A stretch of DNA of 64,000 nt from Arcobacter cloacae (GTDB taxonomy: Bacteria > Campylobacterota > Campylobacteria > Campylobacterales > Arcobacteraceae). Positions 17,529-26,367 of this stretch are shown here, in pieces. Under the pieces are notes generated by a model. The model was not told the origin of the DNA and did not search any database. It saw only the letters and a program-made list of their open reading frames with translations. The translations under genes and the position numbers were made by a program. Position 1 is the first letter of the stretch. Each line of letters starts with the position of its first letter. Where the stretch lies: contig NZ_CP053833.1 of the NCBI RefSeq assembly GCF_013201935.1, forward strand, positions 1,116,001 to 1,180,000, read 5' to 3'.

Positions 17529-17686
17529 GTTGACCTATATTTTTAATAAAGTTGTATAATATGCTAAAATCATTTAAAATAGATATAAATTGAAACACTT
17601 TATAATCTTTTGTTCTTTTTTTGATAAAAAGTTATTTTTCTAATAAAATTAATGATATTATAAGATATATCGATAAAGGATACATT

Positions 17687-17854
17687 ATGAAAAATTTATT
17701 TATTTTGATTGCTATAATTTTTATCTTTAATGGTTGTATTTTTAATAATCAACTTACTGAAGAAGATTGTAAAAAACAAGGTAAAATCTACAAAGAAAAA
17801 GAGGTTCTGAATTTAAGAACAGGTAAGAAAGAAATTAGAGCTGAATGTATATAA
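17687..17854 (+). CDS. Small lipoprotein, function unknown
   Basis: 55 residues from the ATG at 17687, with AAAGGATAC upstream; an upstream in-frame ATG at 17621 lacks a ribosome site. The sequence is a hydrophobic helix followed by lipobox FNGC (Cys17), then a short hydrophilic tail with C29 and C54. A TATAAT box lies at 17555-17560. It sits 22 bases before the CheA-like gene and could be in the same transcript. I do not recognise a family. Confidence 0.6.
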   Translation: MKNLFILIAIIFIFNGCIFNNQLTEEDCKKQGKIYKEKEVLNLRTGKKEIRAECI

Positions 17855-17876
17855 AAAATTATAACTAAGAGAAAAA

Positions 17877-18908
17877 ATGAAAAATACAAATGTAACAGTA
17901 GAATTACTAAAATTAGAAAAACTTTTAAATAAAGTAGGGGATTTGGTAATAACAAATTCTATGATGGCTCAATCTATTGAAAACTTACCTTCAAGCGATG
18001 AGAAAAAGAGTTTAATTGAAAAAATAACTCTTTTACAAAGACATATTGTTGAACTTCAAGACTATGCAACTGATATTAGAATGATTAAATTTGAAAGCAT
18101 GGGCGAGATATACACTAGTTATTTAAATGATATAACACCAAAAGATAAGAGTATAAAACTAAAAATAGTTGGTGGTGAAACTAAAGTTGATAAATCTTTA
18201 ATAGAACAACTAGATGATTTAATAAAAATGTTGATTTCAAATGCTGTTTCATATGGAATTGAGACAAAACAAGAAAGAATTCAAAAAGAAAAAAATGAAG
18301 AGGCAACTATCAGACTAATAGTAAGTCAACTAAATGGACAAATTTCTTTTAGTATTGAAGATGATGGAGAACATATAGAAGAAGAACTTGATAATCTTGA
18401 AATTATTAAAGAAGAGATTACTAAATTAAATGGTGATTTAGAAATAGCAAAAAATCAAAATGGTTCAATTTATACTATGATAGTTCCTTTAACACACTCT
18501 ATTTTAGATGGGCTAAATATAAAAATTGGAGATTCTTTATTTATTCTTCCTACTTCTTCTATCGTAGAATCAATTCAACCAACAAAAGAGATGATAAAGT
18601 ATGTAGGAGATGGAACAAGTCAATTATTAATGTTAAGAAATGAATTCATACCTATAATAAAATTATATGAGTATTTTAATATAACTGCTAAAGCAAAAAA
18701 ATTAGAAGATGGAATTTTGATTATAGTAAAATCAAATGAACAAAAAGCAGCATTTCTTATCGATGAGTTTTTACAGCAACAACAGGTTGTTTTAAAAGCT
18801 ATTGAAACAAACTTTAAAAAAATACAAAGTGTAGCAGGAGCTACTGTTCGAGGTGATGGAAGTATTGGTTTGATCATTGATGTTAAAACTATTCTTGAAG
18901 CTCACTAA
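17877..18908 (+). CDS. CheA-like scaffold lacking the phosphotransfer domain and ATPase motifs
   Basis: 343 residues, about half the length of CheA. It begins directly with a P3 dimerisation helix pair (LLKLEKLLNKVGDLVITNS), followed by a shrunken P4-like part (about 110-200) that keeps MLISNAVSYGIE and IEDDGE, then jumps into EIIKEEITKLNGDLE without the G-boxes that close over ATP. The C-terminal ~150 residues are a good P5/CheW-like domain ending in ATVRGDGSIGLIIDV. There is no P1 His domain. So it can probably bind receptors and CheW-type partners but not phosphorylate. Next to it is an OmpR-type regulator. Confidence 0.8.
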   Translation: MKNTNVTVELLKLEKLLNKVGDLVITNSMMAQSIENLPSSDEKKSLIEKITLLQRHIVELQDYATDIRMIKFESMGEIYTSYLNDITPKDKSIKLKIVGGETKVDKSLIEQLDDLIKMLISNAVSYGIETKQERIQKEKNEEATIRLIVSQLNGQISFSIEDDGEHIEEELDNLEIIKEEITKLNGDLEIAKNQNGSIYTMIVPLTHSILDGLNIKIGDSLFILPTSSIVESIQPTKEMIKYVGDGTSQLLMLRNEFIPIIKLYEYFNITAKAKKLEDGILIIVKSNEQKAAFLIDEFLQQQQVVLKAIETNFKKIQSVAGATVRGDGSIGLIIDVKTILEAH

Positions 18909-18934
18909 AACAGATAAATTATAAGGAAAATATT

Positions 18935-19687
18935 TTGTTAGATTATATTTTACTTGAAAAATATGGGAAAAAAATTTCAGTTTTGTTTGTTGAAGATGAT
19001 GATAGTTTACGAAAAGAGATGGGTTTTTTATTGGCTGATATTTTTGAAAATGTGGATATCTCTATAGATGGAGAGGAAGGATTTAGAAAATATAGTGAGT
19101 ATTATAAAAAGAATCTATCTTACTATGACTTGATAATAACAGATATTCAAATGCCAAATATGAATGGTATAAATCTAATAAAAAATATTTATAATTTAAA
19201 TCCTAAACAAAAAGTATTAGTTTTATCAGCACATAATGAGAGTGATTATTTACTAGAACTTGTAAATCTAGGCATAGCTCAATTTATTCTAAAACCTGTT
19301 GATTATGATAGTTTTTTAGAAATCATATTTAAAGTATCACAAAATATTTATGAAAAAAAATATAAAAAAGAATCAAAAGATACTCCTTTTGTAAGATTAA
19401 CACAGGAGTTATTTTGGAATAAAGAATTAAAGCAACTAATTTTTAAAAATCAGATATTAAAATTAACAAAAAAAGAATTTTTATTGCTTGATTTACTTTT
19501 AAAATATCCCGAAAAAGTCTATACTAATGAGGAAATTATAAATTTTTTGTGGTCAGGTGAGCTAAATTTGGAGATACAAATATCTAATCTAAAAAACTTA
19601 ATTTCAAGACTTAGAAAAAAAGTTCCAGATTTAGATATAAAAAATAACTATGGTTTTGGTTATAGTATTAAACTAACTAGTGTATAA
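18935..19687 (+). CDS. OmpR-type response regulator (TTG start)
   Basis: 250 residues. The TTG at 18935 is preceded by AAGGA at 18923-18927, and no better ATG exists upstream. The receiver is canonical: FVEDD (E20, D21, D22), LIITDIQMPNMNG with D70, LSAH with S98 and FILKPVD with K120. The C-terminal winged helix (about 150-248) contains LTKKEFLLLDLLLKYPEKVYTNEEI and ends NNYGFGYSI. It follows the CheA-like gene by 26 bases and overlaps the convergent AEC gene by 15 bases. Confidence 0.92.
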   Translation: MLDYILLEKYGKKISVLFVEDDDSLRKEMGFLLADIFENVDISIDGEEGFRKYSEYYKKNLSYYDLIITDIQMPNMNGINLIKNIYNLNPKQKVLVLSAHNESDYLLELVNLGIAQFILKPVDYDSFLEIIFKVSQNIYEKKYKKESKDTPFVRLTQELFWNKELKQLIFKNQILKLTKKEFLLLDLLLKYPEKVYTNEEIINFLWSGELNLEIQISNLKNLISRLRKKVPDLDIKNNYGFGYSIKLTSV

Positions 19688-20602
19688 ATAAACCATCATT
19701 GGTATATAAAAAAGTGATACTAATGTTGAAATAAAAACAGCAAGAGATATTTTTTCTGGTTTTACATCAAGTAAGGTAGCAACAGTTACTGTATTTCCAG
19801 CAAGTGGAACAATAGAAAAAATAAACATTAGTAAGTAAAAATCTTTATTTAAAAAATTCAAAAAGTTTTTATCAATATAAATAAAAATGAGAATTAAAAC
19901 AGGCCAAATTACAAACTTTATAAACAAACTATAAAAAATAAATTTTTTATCAAAACCACCATTAGTTCTTATTTTCTCCATGCCCATACCTAAAAACATC
20001 ATTCCTAAAATCGCATAAGTACCTTTTAAATAGTCTGAATAATCCAAAAATATTTCAGGCATTTTAAATTCTAAGATATTTAATATAACTCCTAATAAAA
20101 AAGCATATAAAACAGGAAGTTTAATAACTTTTATAAGACTTTGTTTAGCCGTAAAATTACCTTTTGCAGTTATGTAGTAACCAACTGAGTTTTGGTATAA
20201 AAGTGAAGCTAAAACGGTAAATATAAAAACATCTACAATTGAAGGCTCTAAAAACAGTATAGCAAGAGGAATTCCAATATTTCCTGTATTTCCTGTGGCT
20301 GTACTAAAAGCTAATAGATTAGAAGTGTTGTCTTGATAAATTTTCTTGAAAAAAGATAAAGAGATAAAAGCGATAATTGTACTAAGTAAAAAAAAGAAAA
20401 TAGGTAAAAATATAACTGAAGCTTCAAGTTTTACATTAAGTGTTGCATTAAAAACTATAATAGGAGCTAATATAAAAAGTAAGATTTTAGCGATGCTTTC
20501 TTTATCACATTTTAAAAAAACAGTAGAAAAAAGACCTAGTAATATACTAAAATAAAGAGGAAGAATTTTCCCCAAAAGTGTTAAAAAAACGCTCATATTC
20601 AC
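19673..20602 (-). CDS. AEC family transporter (second copy)
   Basis: 309 residues, about ten transmembrane helices. GNTGNIGIPLAILFL (about 103-117) and the C-terminal PLAGNTVTVATLLDVKPEK stretch are typical of the auxin-efflux-carrier/permease family. It is only distantly similar to the AEC protein at 6474 and stands alone. Its 3' end overlaps the regulator at 18935 by 15 bases, so the two mRNAs are antisense there. Substrate unknown. Confidence 0.87.
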   Translation of the reverse strand: MNMSVFLTLLGKILPLYFSILLGLFSTVFLKCDKESIAKILLFILAPIIVFNATLNVKLEASVIFLPIFFFLLSTIIAFISLSFFKKIYQDNTSNLLAFSTATGNTGNIGIPLAILFLEPSIVDVFIFTVLASLLYQNSVGYYITAKGNFTAKQSLIKVIKLPVLYAFLLGVILNILEFKMPEIFLDYSDYLKGTYAILGMMFLGMGMEKIRTNGGFDKKFIFYSLFIKFVIWPVLILIFIYIDKNFLNFLNKDFYLLMFIFSIVPLAGNTVTVATLLDVKPEKISLAVFISTLVSLFYIPMMVYLYTS

Positions 20603-20653
20603 CCTTGTTAAAAGATGAATAGTAGCATTTTATTATGTATAAAATATGTAGAT

Positions 20654-21571
20654 TTAAGGATTATTAAAAGTTACATTTCCTAGTAATTCAGAACTTAAAA
20701 GTGTAGCTTCTAAATTATTATAATTAAAATAATCTCCACAAATTCCTAGATTTTTTTCACTATTTAAAAAGTATGGCATATCTAAAGAGCTTTTTGCAAA
20801 GGCATATTTCCACAAGTGTGGAATAATCTCAAACTTATTTAATTCTTCTTGAAGTTCTTCATCTAAATTTTCTAAAAATATCTCATAAATATCCTCTTTT
20901 GATTTATGATTTACACAATTAGCAAATTCCCTAGAAGAGTGAATTATGTAAGAGCTAAAATCTTTTAAGCCATATTTTTTTGAGTTATCTATGATATTTT
21001 CTATATCAGGATTTTCATAAAATCTATTTTGGTCTAATTTTATATTTTTATTTGAATATAAAATAACTGAAAAAACAGAATCATATTTAATATTTGCAAC
21101 TTTTTGCTCAAAATCATTTGGAAGTTCAATATCAAGTTCTAAAATCTGAGGTGCTGGAATTGATATAAATAATAAATCAAAATCTTCATAGATTTTATGA
21201 TTTTCATCTTGTAAAATCCATTTATTATTGAAATTTTGAGCTTTTACAATTTTTGTATTTTTTACTAAATCTTTTTCATCTATTAAAAACTTACAAATAG
21301 AGTTTATCCCATTTTTAGGAATAAACTCATCATATTTAGCTTTTAAAACACCATTTTTTACCAAATCTAAACAAAAAAGTTTTAAATCATCAGTTATTGG
21401 AACTAAGCTTGAAGTTCCATGGTCTATAAATTTATCTTCTATATATTTAGTGCTGAGTCGTCCACCAACTCCCCTTGATTTTTCAAAAATAGTTATATTT
21501 TCATATTTTTCTTTTAGGTTATTGTATAAATTACAGCCAGATAATCCAGCTCCTATAATTGCTATTTTCAT
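20654..21571 (-). CDS. NAD(P)/FAD-dependent oxidoreductase (RenI/amine-oxidase-like)
   Basis: 305 residues. The N-terminal dinucleotide-binding motif KIAIIGAGLSGCNLYNNL is followed by an acidic strand end (IFEKS) and RGVGGRLSTKY, the pattern of amine-oxidase-like FAD proteins annotated as RenI-like. The C-terminal stretch LGICGDYFNYNNLEATLLS is a second FAD contact. Substrate unknown. It starts 9 bases after the UbiB-like gene stop and is the last member of a three-gene operon. Confidence 0.85.
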   Translation of the reverse strand: MKIAIIGAGLSGCNLYNNLKEKYENITIFEKSRGVGGRLSTKYIEDKFIDHGTSSLVPITDDLKLFCLDLVKNGVLKAKYDEFIPKNGINSICKFLIDEKDLVKNTKIVKAQNFNNKWILQDENHKIYEDFDLLFISIPAPQILELDIELPNDFEQKVANIKYDSVFSVILYSNKNIKLDQNRFYENPDIENIIDNSKKYGLKDFSSYIIHSSREFANCVNHKSKEDIYEIFLENLDEELQEELNKFEIIPHLWKYAFAKSSLDMPYFLNSEKNLGICGDYFNYNNLEATLLSSELLGNVTFNNP

Positions 21572-21580
21572 TTTAAACCT

Positions 21581-23137
21581 TTATTTATAAACTAATTTTA
21601 TTACGCCAATTGCAAAAATAACTAAAGCATAATCTTTTAAATCTTTATCATATAAAACCATAAATATAGATGTGAAAATCAAAGCAAATGATAAAATAAT
21701 TGGTTTTATAAAATCTTTAATTTCTTTACTTATATATTCAAGTTGAGAGTTTGAAACCTCGATTTTAAGCTCTCCAATACTTGCTTGTTTTATAACTGAT
21801 TTTAAATCTTTTAAAGAAAAAGGAATTGATTTTATCTCATCAATTATTGTTTCAACAACACTATCACTAGCTCCCAAAGCCTTTGGAATATTTTTTTGTA
21901 AAATTGGTAAAATATCTTTTATTCCATTGAAGTTTTCTATATAAGTTGTTCCAAGTCCTTCTATAATCGCACTAACTCTTAAAATATAAATAGCATCACT
22001 TGGAAGTTTAAAAGGAAAATTTCTTGTACTTTCTAAAACTTCAAAGGCAAGTTTTTGCATAGATTCACTGCTTAAATTCTCATTTGAAAAAATATCAAAC
22101 ATTTTATCTGTAAACATAGCTAATTCATGAACAGGAGCTTCATGGGCTATTGTTCCAAGGCGTTTACTAGCACTAATATAAAGCTCATAATCCCTCTCAT
22201 TTGCAGCTTTTATAAGCTCAATTATTGCAACTCTTATATTATTTGGAATTGATTTCACCATTCCAAAATCAAGTAAAATTAACTCTCCTTGTTTGTTTAC
22301 AAGTAGATTTCCAGGATGTGGATCTGCATGAAAATATCCATTTATAAGCATTTGTGTTGTGTAAAAATCCACAAGTTTTGAGATTATTTCATTAAAATCA
22401 ATATTCTCTTTTAGTAAATTTTCTTTATCATCAAACCTAAATCCCTCTTCATAACTCATAACCAAAGCATCATCGCTACAAAATTCACTAAAAGCTTTTG
22501 GAAATTTTACTCCACTATCTTTATAGGTTTGTGAAAACTTTTGTAAATTTCCTAGTTCATGGGTCAAACTAACTTCTTGTAAAATCATAGATGAAAACTC
22601 AGAAACTACAGCTTCAATAGAGTTTTTTGTATAGTGAGAAAAGAGAGGTTTAAAAATAGTGTTAAAAAAATTTATGATTTTTATATCAGCTTTTACTCTT
22701 TTTTTTATACCAACTCTTAGAAGTTTTACAGCAACTTTTTCACCACTTTTTAAATATGCTATATGAACTTGCCCAATTGATGCAGATGCTATAGGAGTGT
22801 TTTGAAATGATGAAAAAGGATTATTTTTAAAAGCTTTATTAAAAACTTTTTCATATTCATCTTTACTCATACTAGGAAGTTGGTCGTGAAGCTCTTTTAA
22901 CTCTTCTAAATACTCTTTTGAGAAAAAATCAGCCCTAGTTGCTAAAACTTGCGCTAATTTTATAAAACTAGCTCCAAGATTTATAGTTGTTTCTTTTAGT
23001 TTTTTTGCACTTAAAGGCTTAAAAAAAAGAAAACTAGGCCTCTTTTTTATAACCAAATAAATAGTTAATAAAAATGAAAAAACACTATAAACTCTTTTTG
23101 GAGAGTAAAGATTTAGGTTTTTAAAAAAAGTTTTTAT
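21581..23137 (-). CDS. ABC1/UbiB (AarF) atypical kinase-like protein; probable ATA start
   Basis: The ABC1 kinase-like core shows as ASIGQVH (Ala-rich nucleotide loop), VAVKLL (Lys of beta 3), HADPHPGN (catalytic loop) and LDFGM; two C-terminal membrane helices follow (about 475-515). The usual KxGQ motif reads FIKLAQVLATR, a Gly-to-Ala change. UbiB proteins support quinone biosynthesis. The conventional start is a TTG at 23056, but the frame stays open upstream with coding-like sequence (TFFKNLNLYSPKRV). An ATA at 23135-23137 overlaps the previous stop as ATAA and has AGAGGA 6 bases upstream, so I place the start there (518 residues). Confidence 0.8.
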   Translation of the reverse strand: MKTFFKNLNLYSPKRVYSVFSFLLTIYLVIKKRPSFLFFKPLSAKKLKETTINLGASFIKLAQVLATRADFFSKEYLEELKELHDQLPSMSKDEYEKVFNKAFKNNPFSSFQNTPIASASIGQVHIAYLKSGEKVAVKLLRVGIKKRVKADIKIINFFNTIFKPLFSHYTKNSIEAVVSEFSSMILQEVSLTHELGNLQKFSQTYKDSGVKFPKAFSEFCSDDALVMSYEEGFRFDDKENLLKENIDFNEIISKLVDFYTTQMLINGYFHADPHPGNLLVNKQGELILLDFGMVKSIPNNIRVAIIELIKAANERDYELYISASKRLGTIAHEAPVHELAMFTDKMFDIFSNENLSSESMQKLAFEVLESTRNFPFKLPSDAIYILRVSAIIEGLGTTYIENFNGIKDILPILQKNIPKALGASDSVVETIIDEIKSIPFSLKDLKSVIKQASIGELKIEVSNSQLEYISKEIKDFIKPIILSFALIFTSIFMVLYDKDLKDYALVIFAIGVIKLVYK

Positions 23138-23397
23138 TTTAAATCCTCTTTGAGTTTTTGTAAATCTTCTTTAGTTGCAAGTCCTAATTCATCAATAATC
23201 TCTTTTAGAGTTGATTTAAGTTCAGCTTTAAACTTCTCATCACTCTCTTTGCCTTTTTGCTCTAGTGATTCTAAAAAACTTTTTACATCTTTTGTATCTA
23301 GTTTTCCTTTTTCCTCAAGCTTTTTTAACTCATCTTCGATTTTTTCTTTTAAAACCAAAGCCCCACCAAGTCCTGTAAAAATAAGTTCTTTTAGCAT
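23134..23397 (-). CDS. Small coiled-coil, phasin-superfamily-like protein
   Basis: 87 residues. A short hydrophobic Gly-rich start (ELIFTGLGGALVLKEKIEDEL) is followed by a nearly uninterrupted Lys/Glu coiled coil, the layout of phasin/PhaF-like small proteins. It immediately precedes the UbiB-like gene with a stop/start overlap, and Gly-rich coiled-coil genes of this sort often travel with ubiB-like genes. Molecular role unknown; binding to a membrane or to the kinase-like protein is conceivable but only inference. Confidence 0.7.
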   Translation of the reverse strand: MLKELIFTGLGGALVLKEKIEDELKKLEEKGKLDTKDVKSFLESLEQKGKESDEKFKAELKSTLKEIIDELGLATKEDLQKLKEDLK

Positions 23398-23470
23398 TTT
23401 AAATCCTTTTTGTTTATTCTATGACGATTTTTGATATTTTGGTATGTTTAATTTGTAAGTTAGTTTTAAT

Positions 23471-25420
23471 TTAGAAAGTATCTTTGTATTTTTCTCTAAT
23501 ATTTAAAAATTTATCTAAATTTGCAAAGAAAATATCTATTAATTTAGGGTCGAAATGTTTTCCTTTTTCATTTTCTAAAAAAGCAAAAATCTCTTCATCC
23601 TTCCAAGCTTTTTTATAACATCTATCACTTCCTAGCGCATCAAAAACATCACAAATAGCAGTGATTCTTCCATAAATACTAATCTCTTCTTCTTTTAAGC
23701 CAACTGGATAACCACTTCCATCCCATTTTTCATGATGCTCTTTTGCTACAATAGCAGCCATTTTCAGTAAAGGTCTATCCGAACCTTTTAATAAATCATA
23801 ACCTTTTATAGCGTGAGTTTTCATAAGTTCTAGTTCTAAACCGTTTAATTTTCCCGCTTTATGTAAAATAGAATCAGGAATTGCTACTTTTCCAATATCA
23901 TGCATAGGACTTGCTTGTTTTAGTAACTCGCACTCTTCTTCTTTTAATCTGCCAGATAAATTAGCCAATAAATAAGAGTATTCAGCAACTCTTTTTACAT
24001 GATTCCCTGTCTCTTTACTTCTACTTTCTCCAATAGTTCCCATAGTAAAGATAATTTCTCTTTGAATATCTTCAATATCTTTATTTGCGGTTATATCCTT
24101 TCTAACTGCACTATATCCTACATGATTTCCTTTTGAATCAAAGTATGGTTCAAACTCTGCTTCAACCCAATAATAACCACCATCTTTTTTCTTGTTTTTA
24201 ACTTCAAGATTTACTTTTTCACCTTTTTTTAAACAATCCCATAGATATTTAAAAGTCTCTTTTGGCATATCAGGATGTCTTATAATATTGTGATTTTTAC
24301 CTATTAATTCATGTTTTTTATATCCACTAATCTTACAAAAAGCTTCACTTACATGGATTATTATTCCTTTTAAATCAGTTTTTGAAAAGATTACGTTTTT
24401 GTCATAAATATCTAAAAGGGAGTTTAAATACTCTTTTTGTTTTCTTATTTTATGGGTTTTTACTTTTACTTTACTATTTAAATACTTTACGTAATTTCTA
24501 TTGATTAGATATAAAAAAGCAAGGGTAATTATAATAATAAGTGTAATGATTGCAAAAAGAAAATTTACTTCCATTTCACTAATTTTTGAAGTATCAATAT
24601 CCTCTTTTTTTATAAAAAAGAAGAAATATCCCATATCTCCACCATGAACATCTTTTATCTCATCTTTTACAACAAAATATTCATCAAATATCATGTAATC
24701 TTCAATCTTTAAAAAATCATATATTCCATAATTCTCAACTTTTTTCATAAGTTCTTTATTTGCATTTAAATTTGCAATATAATTTTTACCTATAAAAAGT
24801 TTTGTAAATGGCTCTATAAATCTATTTGTATAATCTTCATGTAATACAAATAAAGGTTCGATATTTTTATTTTTGAATTCTTGGGCTATGGAATTGAATT
24901 TTGAAATCATCTCAATCATTCCAATAAAATTTTTATTTTTATCATAAATTGGAAGCATTGTTTTGAAAGTCATATCAAATCTTCCAGTACTAATAGTTAT
25001 CATTTCTCTTGGATTTTTTATCATATCAGCAATATCAAGTCTAGCAGCGGCTGCATTATCACCAATTTTATTGGTCCAACTTCTGTAAAAACTATATCCA
25101 TTTTTATCAATAATTTGAATCCATAAATTCTTATTATCGCTAAAATGTTGAATGTTCTCTAACTCTTCTTGGAAATTAATAAGATTTCTATCATTTTTTA
25201 AAAGAGCTTCTCTTACAGAATTGTCTCTGCTTATTAGGTATGTAATAGCAGAAGTATTACCTTTTTTCTTCGAAACTTCGTCTGCAAATAATTTTTTTAT
25301 CTCTTGAGTTTTAAAATTATAAATTTCAGATGTAAGTTGTTTTTTCTTATTTTCATAAATAAAAAATAGTAAAAAAATAGTAAAAAATAATAAAATAAAT
25401 ATAAATAAAAGTTTTTTCAT
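23471..25420 (-). CDS. Membrane-bound PAS/HD-GYP cyclic-di-GMP phosphodiesterase
   Basis: 649 residues. A transmembrane helix at about 3-22, a periplasmic Cache-like domain (about 30-275), a second helix (about 285-305), an Aer-type PAS domain (about 335-450, with NHNIIRHPDMP) and an HD-GYP domain (about 455-640). The hydrolase carries SPMHDIGKVAIPD (HD), KEHHEKWDGSGYP (GYP) and AICDVFDAL, all intact. HD-GYP enzymes degrade cyclic-di-GMP. The last PAS-HD-GYP part is very similar to that of the protein at 42763, so they are paralogues. It stands at the downstream end of the stress gene set. Confidence 0.93.
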   Translation of the reverse strand: MKKLLFIFILLFFTIFLLFFIYENKKKQLTSEIYNFKTQEIKKLFADEVSKKKGNTSAITYLISRDNSVREALLKNDRNLINFQEELENIQHFSDNKNLWIQIIDKNGYSFYRSWTNKIGDNAAAARLDIADMIKNPREMITISTGRFDMTFKTMLPIYDKNKNFIGMIEMISKFNSIAQEFKNKNIEPLFVLHEDYTNRFIEPFTKLFIGKNYIANLNANKELMKKVENYGIYDFLKIEDYMIFDEYFVVKDEIKDVHGGDMGYFFFFIKKEDIDTSKISEMEVNFLFAIITLIIIITLAFLYLINRNYVKYLNSKVKVKTHKIRKQKEYLNSLLDIYDKNVIFSKTDLKGIIIHVSEAFCKISGYKKHELIGKNHNIIRHPDMPKETFKYLWDCLKKGEKVNLEVKNKKKDGGYYWVEAEFEPYFDSKGNHVGYSAVRKDITANKDIEDIQREIIFTMGTIGESRSKETGNHVKRVAEYSYLLANLSGRLKEEECELLKQASPMHDIGKVAIPDSILHKAGKLNGLELELMKTHAIKGYDLLKGSDRPLLKMAAIVAKEHHEKWDGSGYPVGLKEEEISIYGRITAICDVFDALGSDRCYKKAWKDEEIFAFLENEKGKHFDPKLIDIFFANLDKFLNIREKYKDTF

Positions 25421-25469
25421 GCCCGCATTATAGCCTAATTTAGGCTTTTGTTAGATGAAAAAATTTATT

Positions 25470-25778
25470 TTACCAAGGACCTTGAAATTTAATAACTTTA
25501 TGAGATACTTTCTTTTTATGTTTTGTAGCTTTGCCTTGAACTCTTTTTCTCCACATTTTAAAACTGCTTTTTTTCATCAAAGTTCGCATTTTCTTTTTCA
25601 CTTGATTTTCAGTTAAACCATAAAGCTCGAAAATAGTATCAAAGGTAGTTCTATCTTGCCATGCCATTTCAATAAGTCGGTTTAAATCCTCTTCTTGAAA
25701 TGGTGTTAAATCTTTTTTTTGTTTTTTTGGCTTTTTTGTAAAGTCTAGTTTTAATCTCTCTTTTTTTTCAAAATACAT
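25470..25778 (-). CDS. TIGR03643 family (DUF2805) protein
   Basis: 102 residues, very basic. LNRLIEMAWQDRTTFDTIF and SSFKMWRKRVQGKATKH are the TIGR03643/DUF2805 signature, with an HTH-like middle part (GLTENQVKKKMRTLMKK). The family is uncharacterised, but its genes co-occur with photolyase/cryptochrome, lipocalin and DUF1365 genes in light-stress loci, as here. It starts 3 bases after the lipocalin stop, so the two are co-transcribed. A DNA-binding role would fit the charge but is not shown. Confidence 0.85.
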   Translation of the reverse strand: MYFEKKERLKLDFTKKPKKQKKDLTPFQEEDLNRLIEMAWQDRTTFDTIFELYGLTENQVKKKMRTLMKKSSFKMWRKRVQGKATKHKKKVSHKVIKFQGPW

Positions 25779-25781
25779 GAT

Positions 25782-26303
25782 TTACTCCTGAATAGTCCAA
25801 ATAAATTTTGAAGTATCAAATCCTAAAGTTGGAAGTTTTTGTAAAATCTCATTTTTTACCTCTTCTGAAATAGTTTTTTCTCTTGCTAAAATCCATAAAT
25901 ATTCACGACTAGGAGTTCCAACAACTGCATAACTATAGTTTTCATCAAGCATTAAAACCCAATAATCCCCGTAAAATGGTCTAAAAAAACTAACTTTTAA
26001 TTTACTATTTGACCCATCAATTGCATAGGCTCTACCTGTTGCTTCTTTTTTCTCATTTGTTTGGATTTTTGTACATCTATTGATTACTTTTATTGTTTTT
26101 TCATCCATCATTGAGTAGTTTGCAGTTACATTTTTACAATCTCTTTCAAAAAAGTGTTCATACCTTGCAATTTTATACCAAGAGCCTAAATACTTATTTA
26201 GTTCTACTTTTTGTACAGTTTGTAAAGGGGGATTTTTTGAAGAACAAGCTGTAAATAAAAATAGGGCAAAAATAGGTGTTAAGAGTTTAAAAAAGTTTTT
26301 CAT
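25782..26303 (-). CDS. Lipocalin family lipoprotein (Blc-like)
   Basis: 173 residues. A lipoprotein signal with lipobox FTAC (Cys20) is followed by a lipocalin barrel: YLGSWYKIARYEHFFERDC (the GxW motif and first strand), VINRCTK, YWVLMLDENYSYAVVGTP and LWILAREKTIS. Bacterial Blc-type lipocalins bind lipids or lysophospholipids at the outer membrane. It lies in the set of photolyase and radical SAM genes; a second lipocalin is at 36071. Confidence 0.92.
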   Translation of the reverse strand: MKNFFKLLTPIFALFLFTACSSKNPPLQTVQKVELNKYLGSWYKIARYEHFFERDCKNVTANYSMMDEKTIKVINRCTKIQTNEKKEATGRAYAIDGSNSKLKVSFFRPFYGDYWVLMLDENYSYAVVGTPSREYLWILAREKTISEEVKNEILQKLPTLGFDTSKFIWTIQE

Positions 26304-26367
26304 AAAACAATCCTTTTTATTTTAGTATATAAAAAAACAGATTTTTTTGATATAGCTTTTATGTTTT

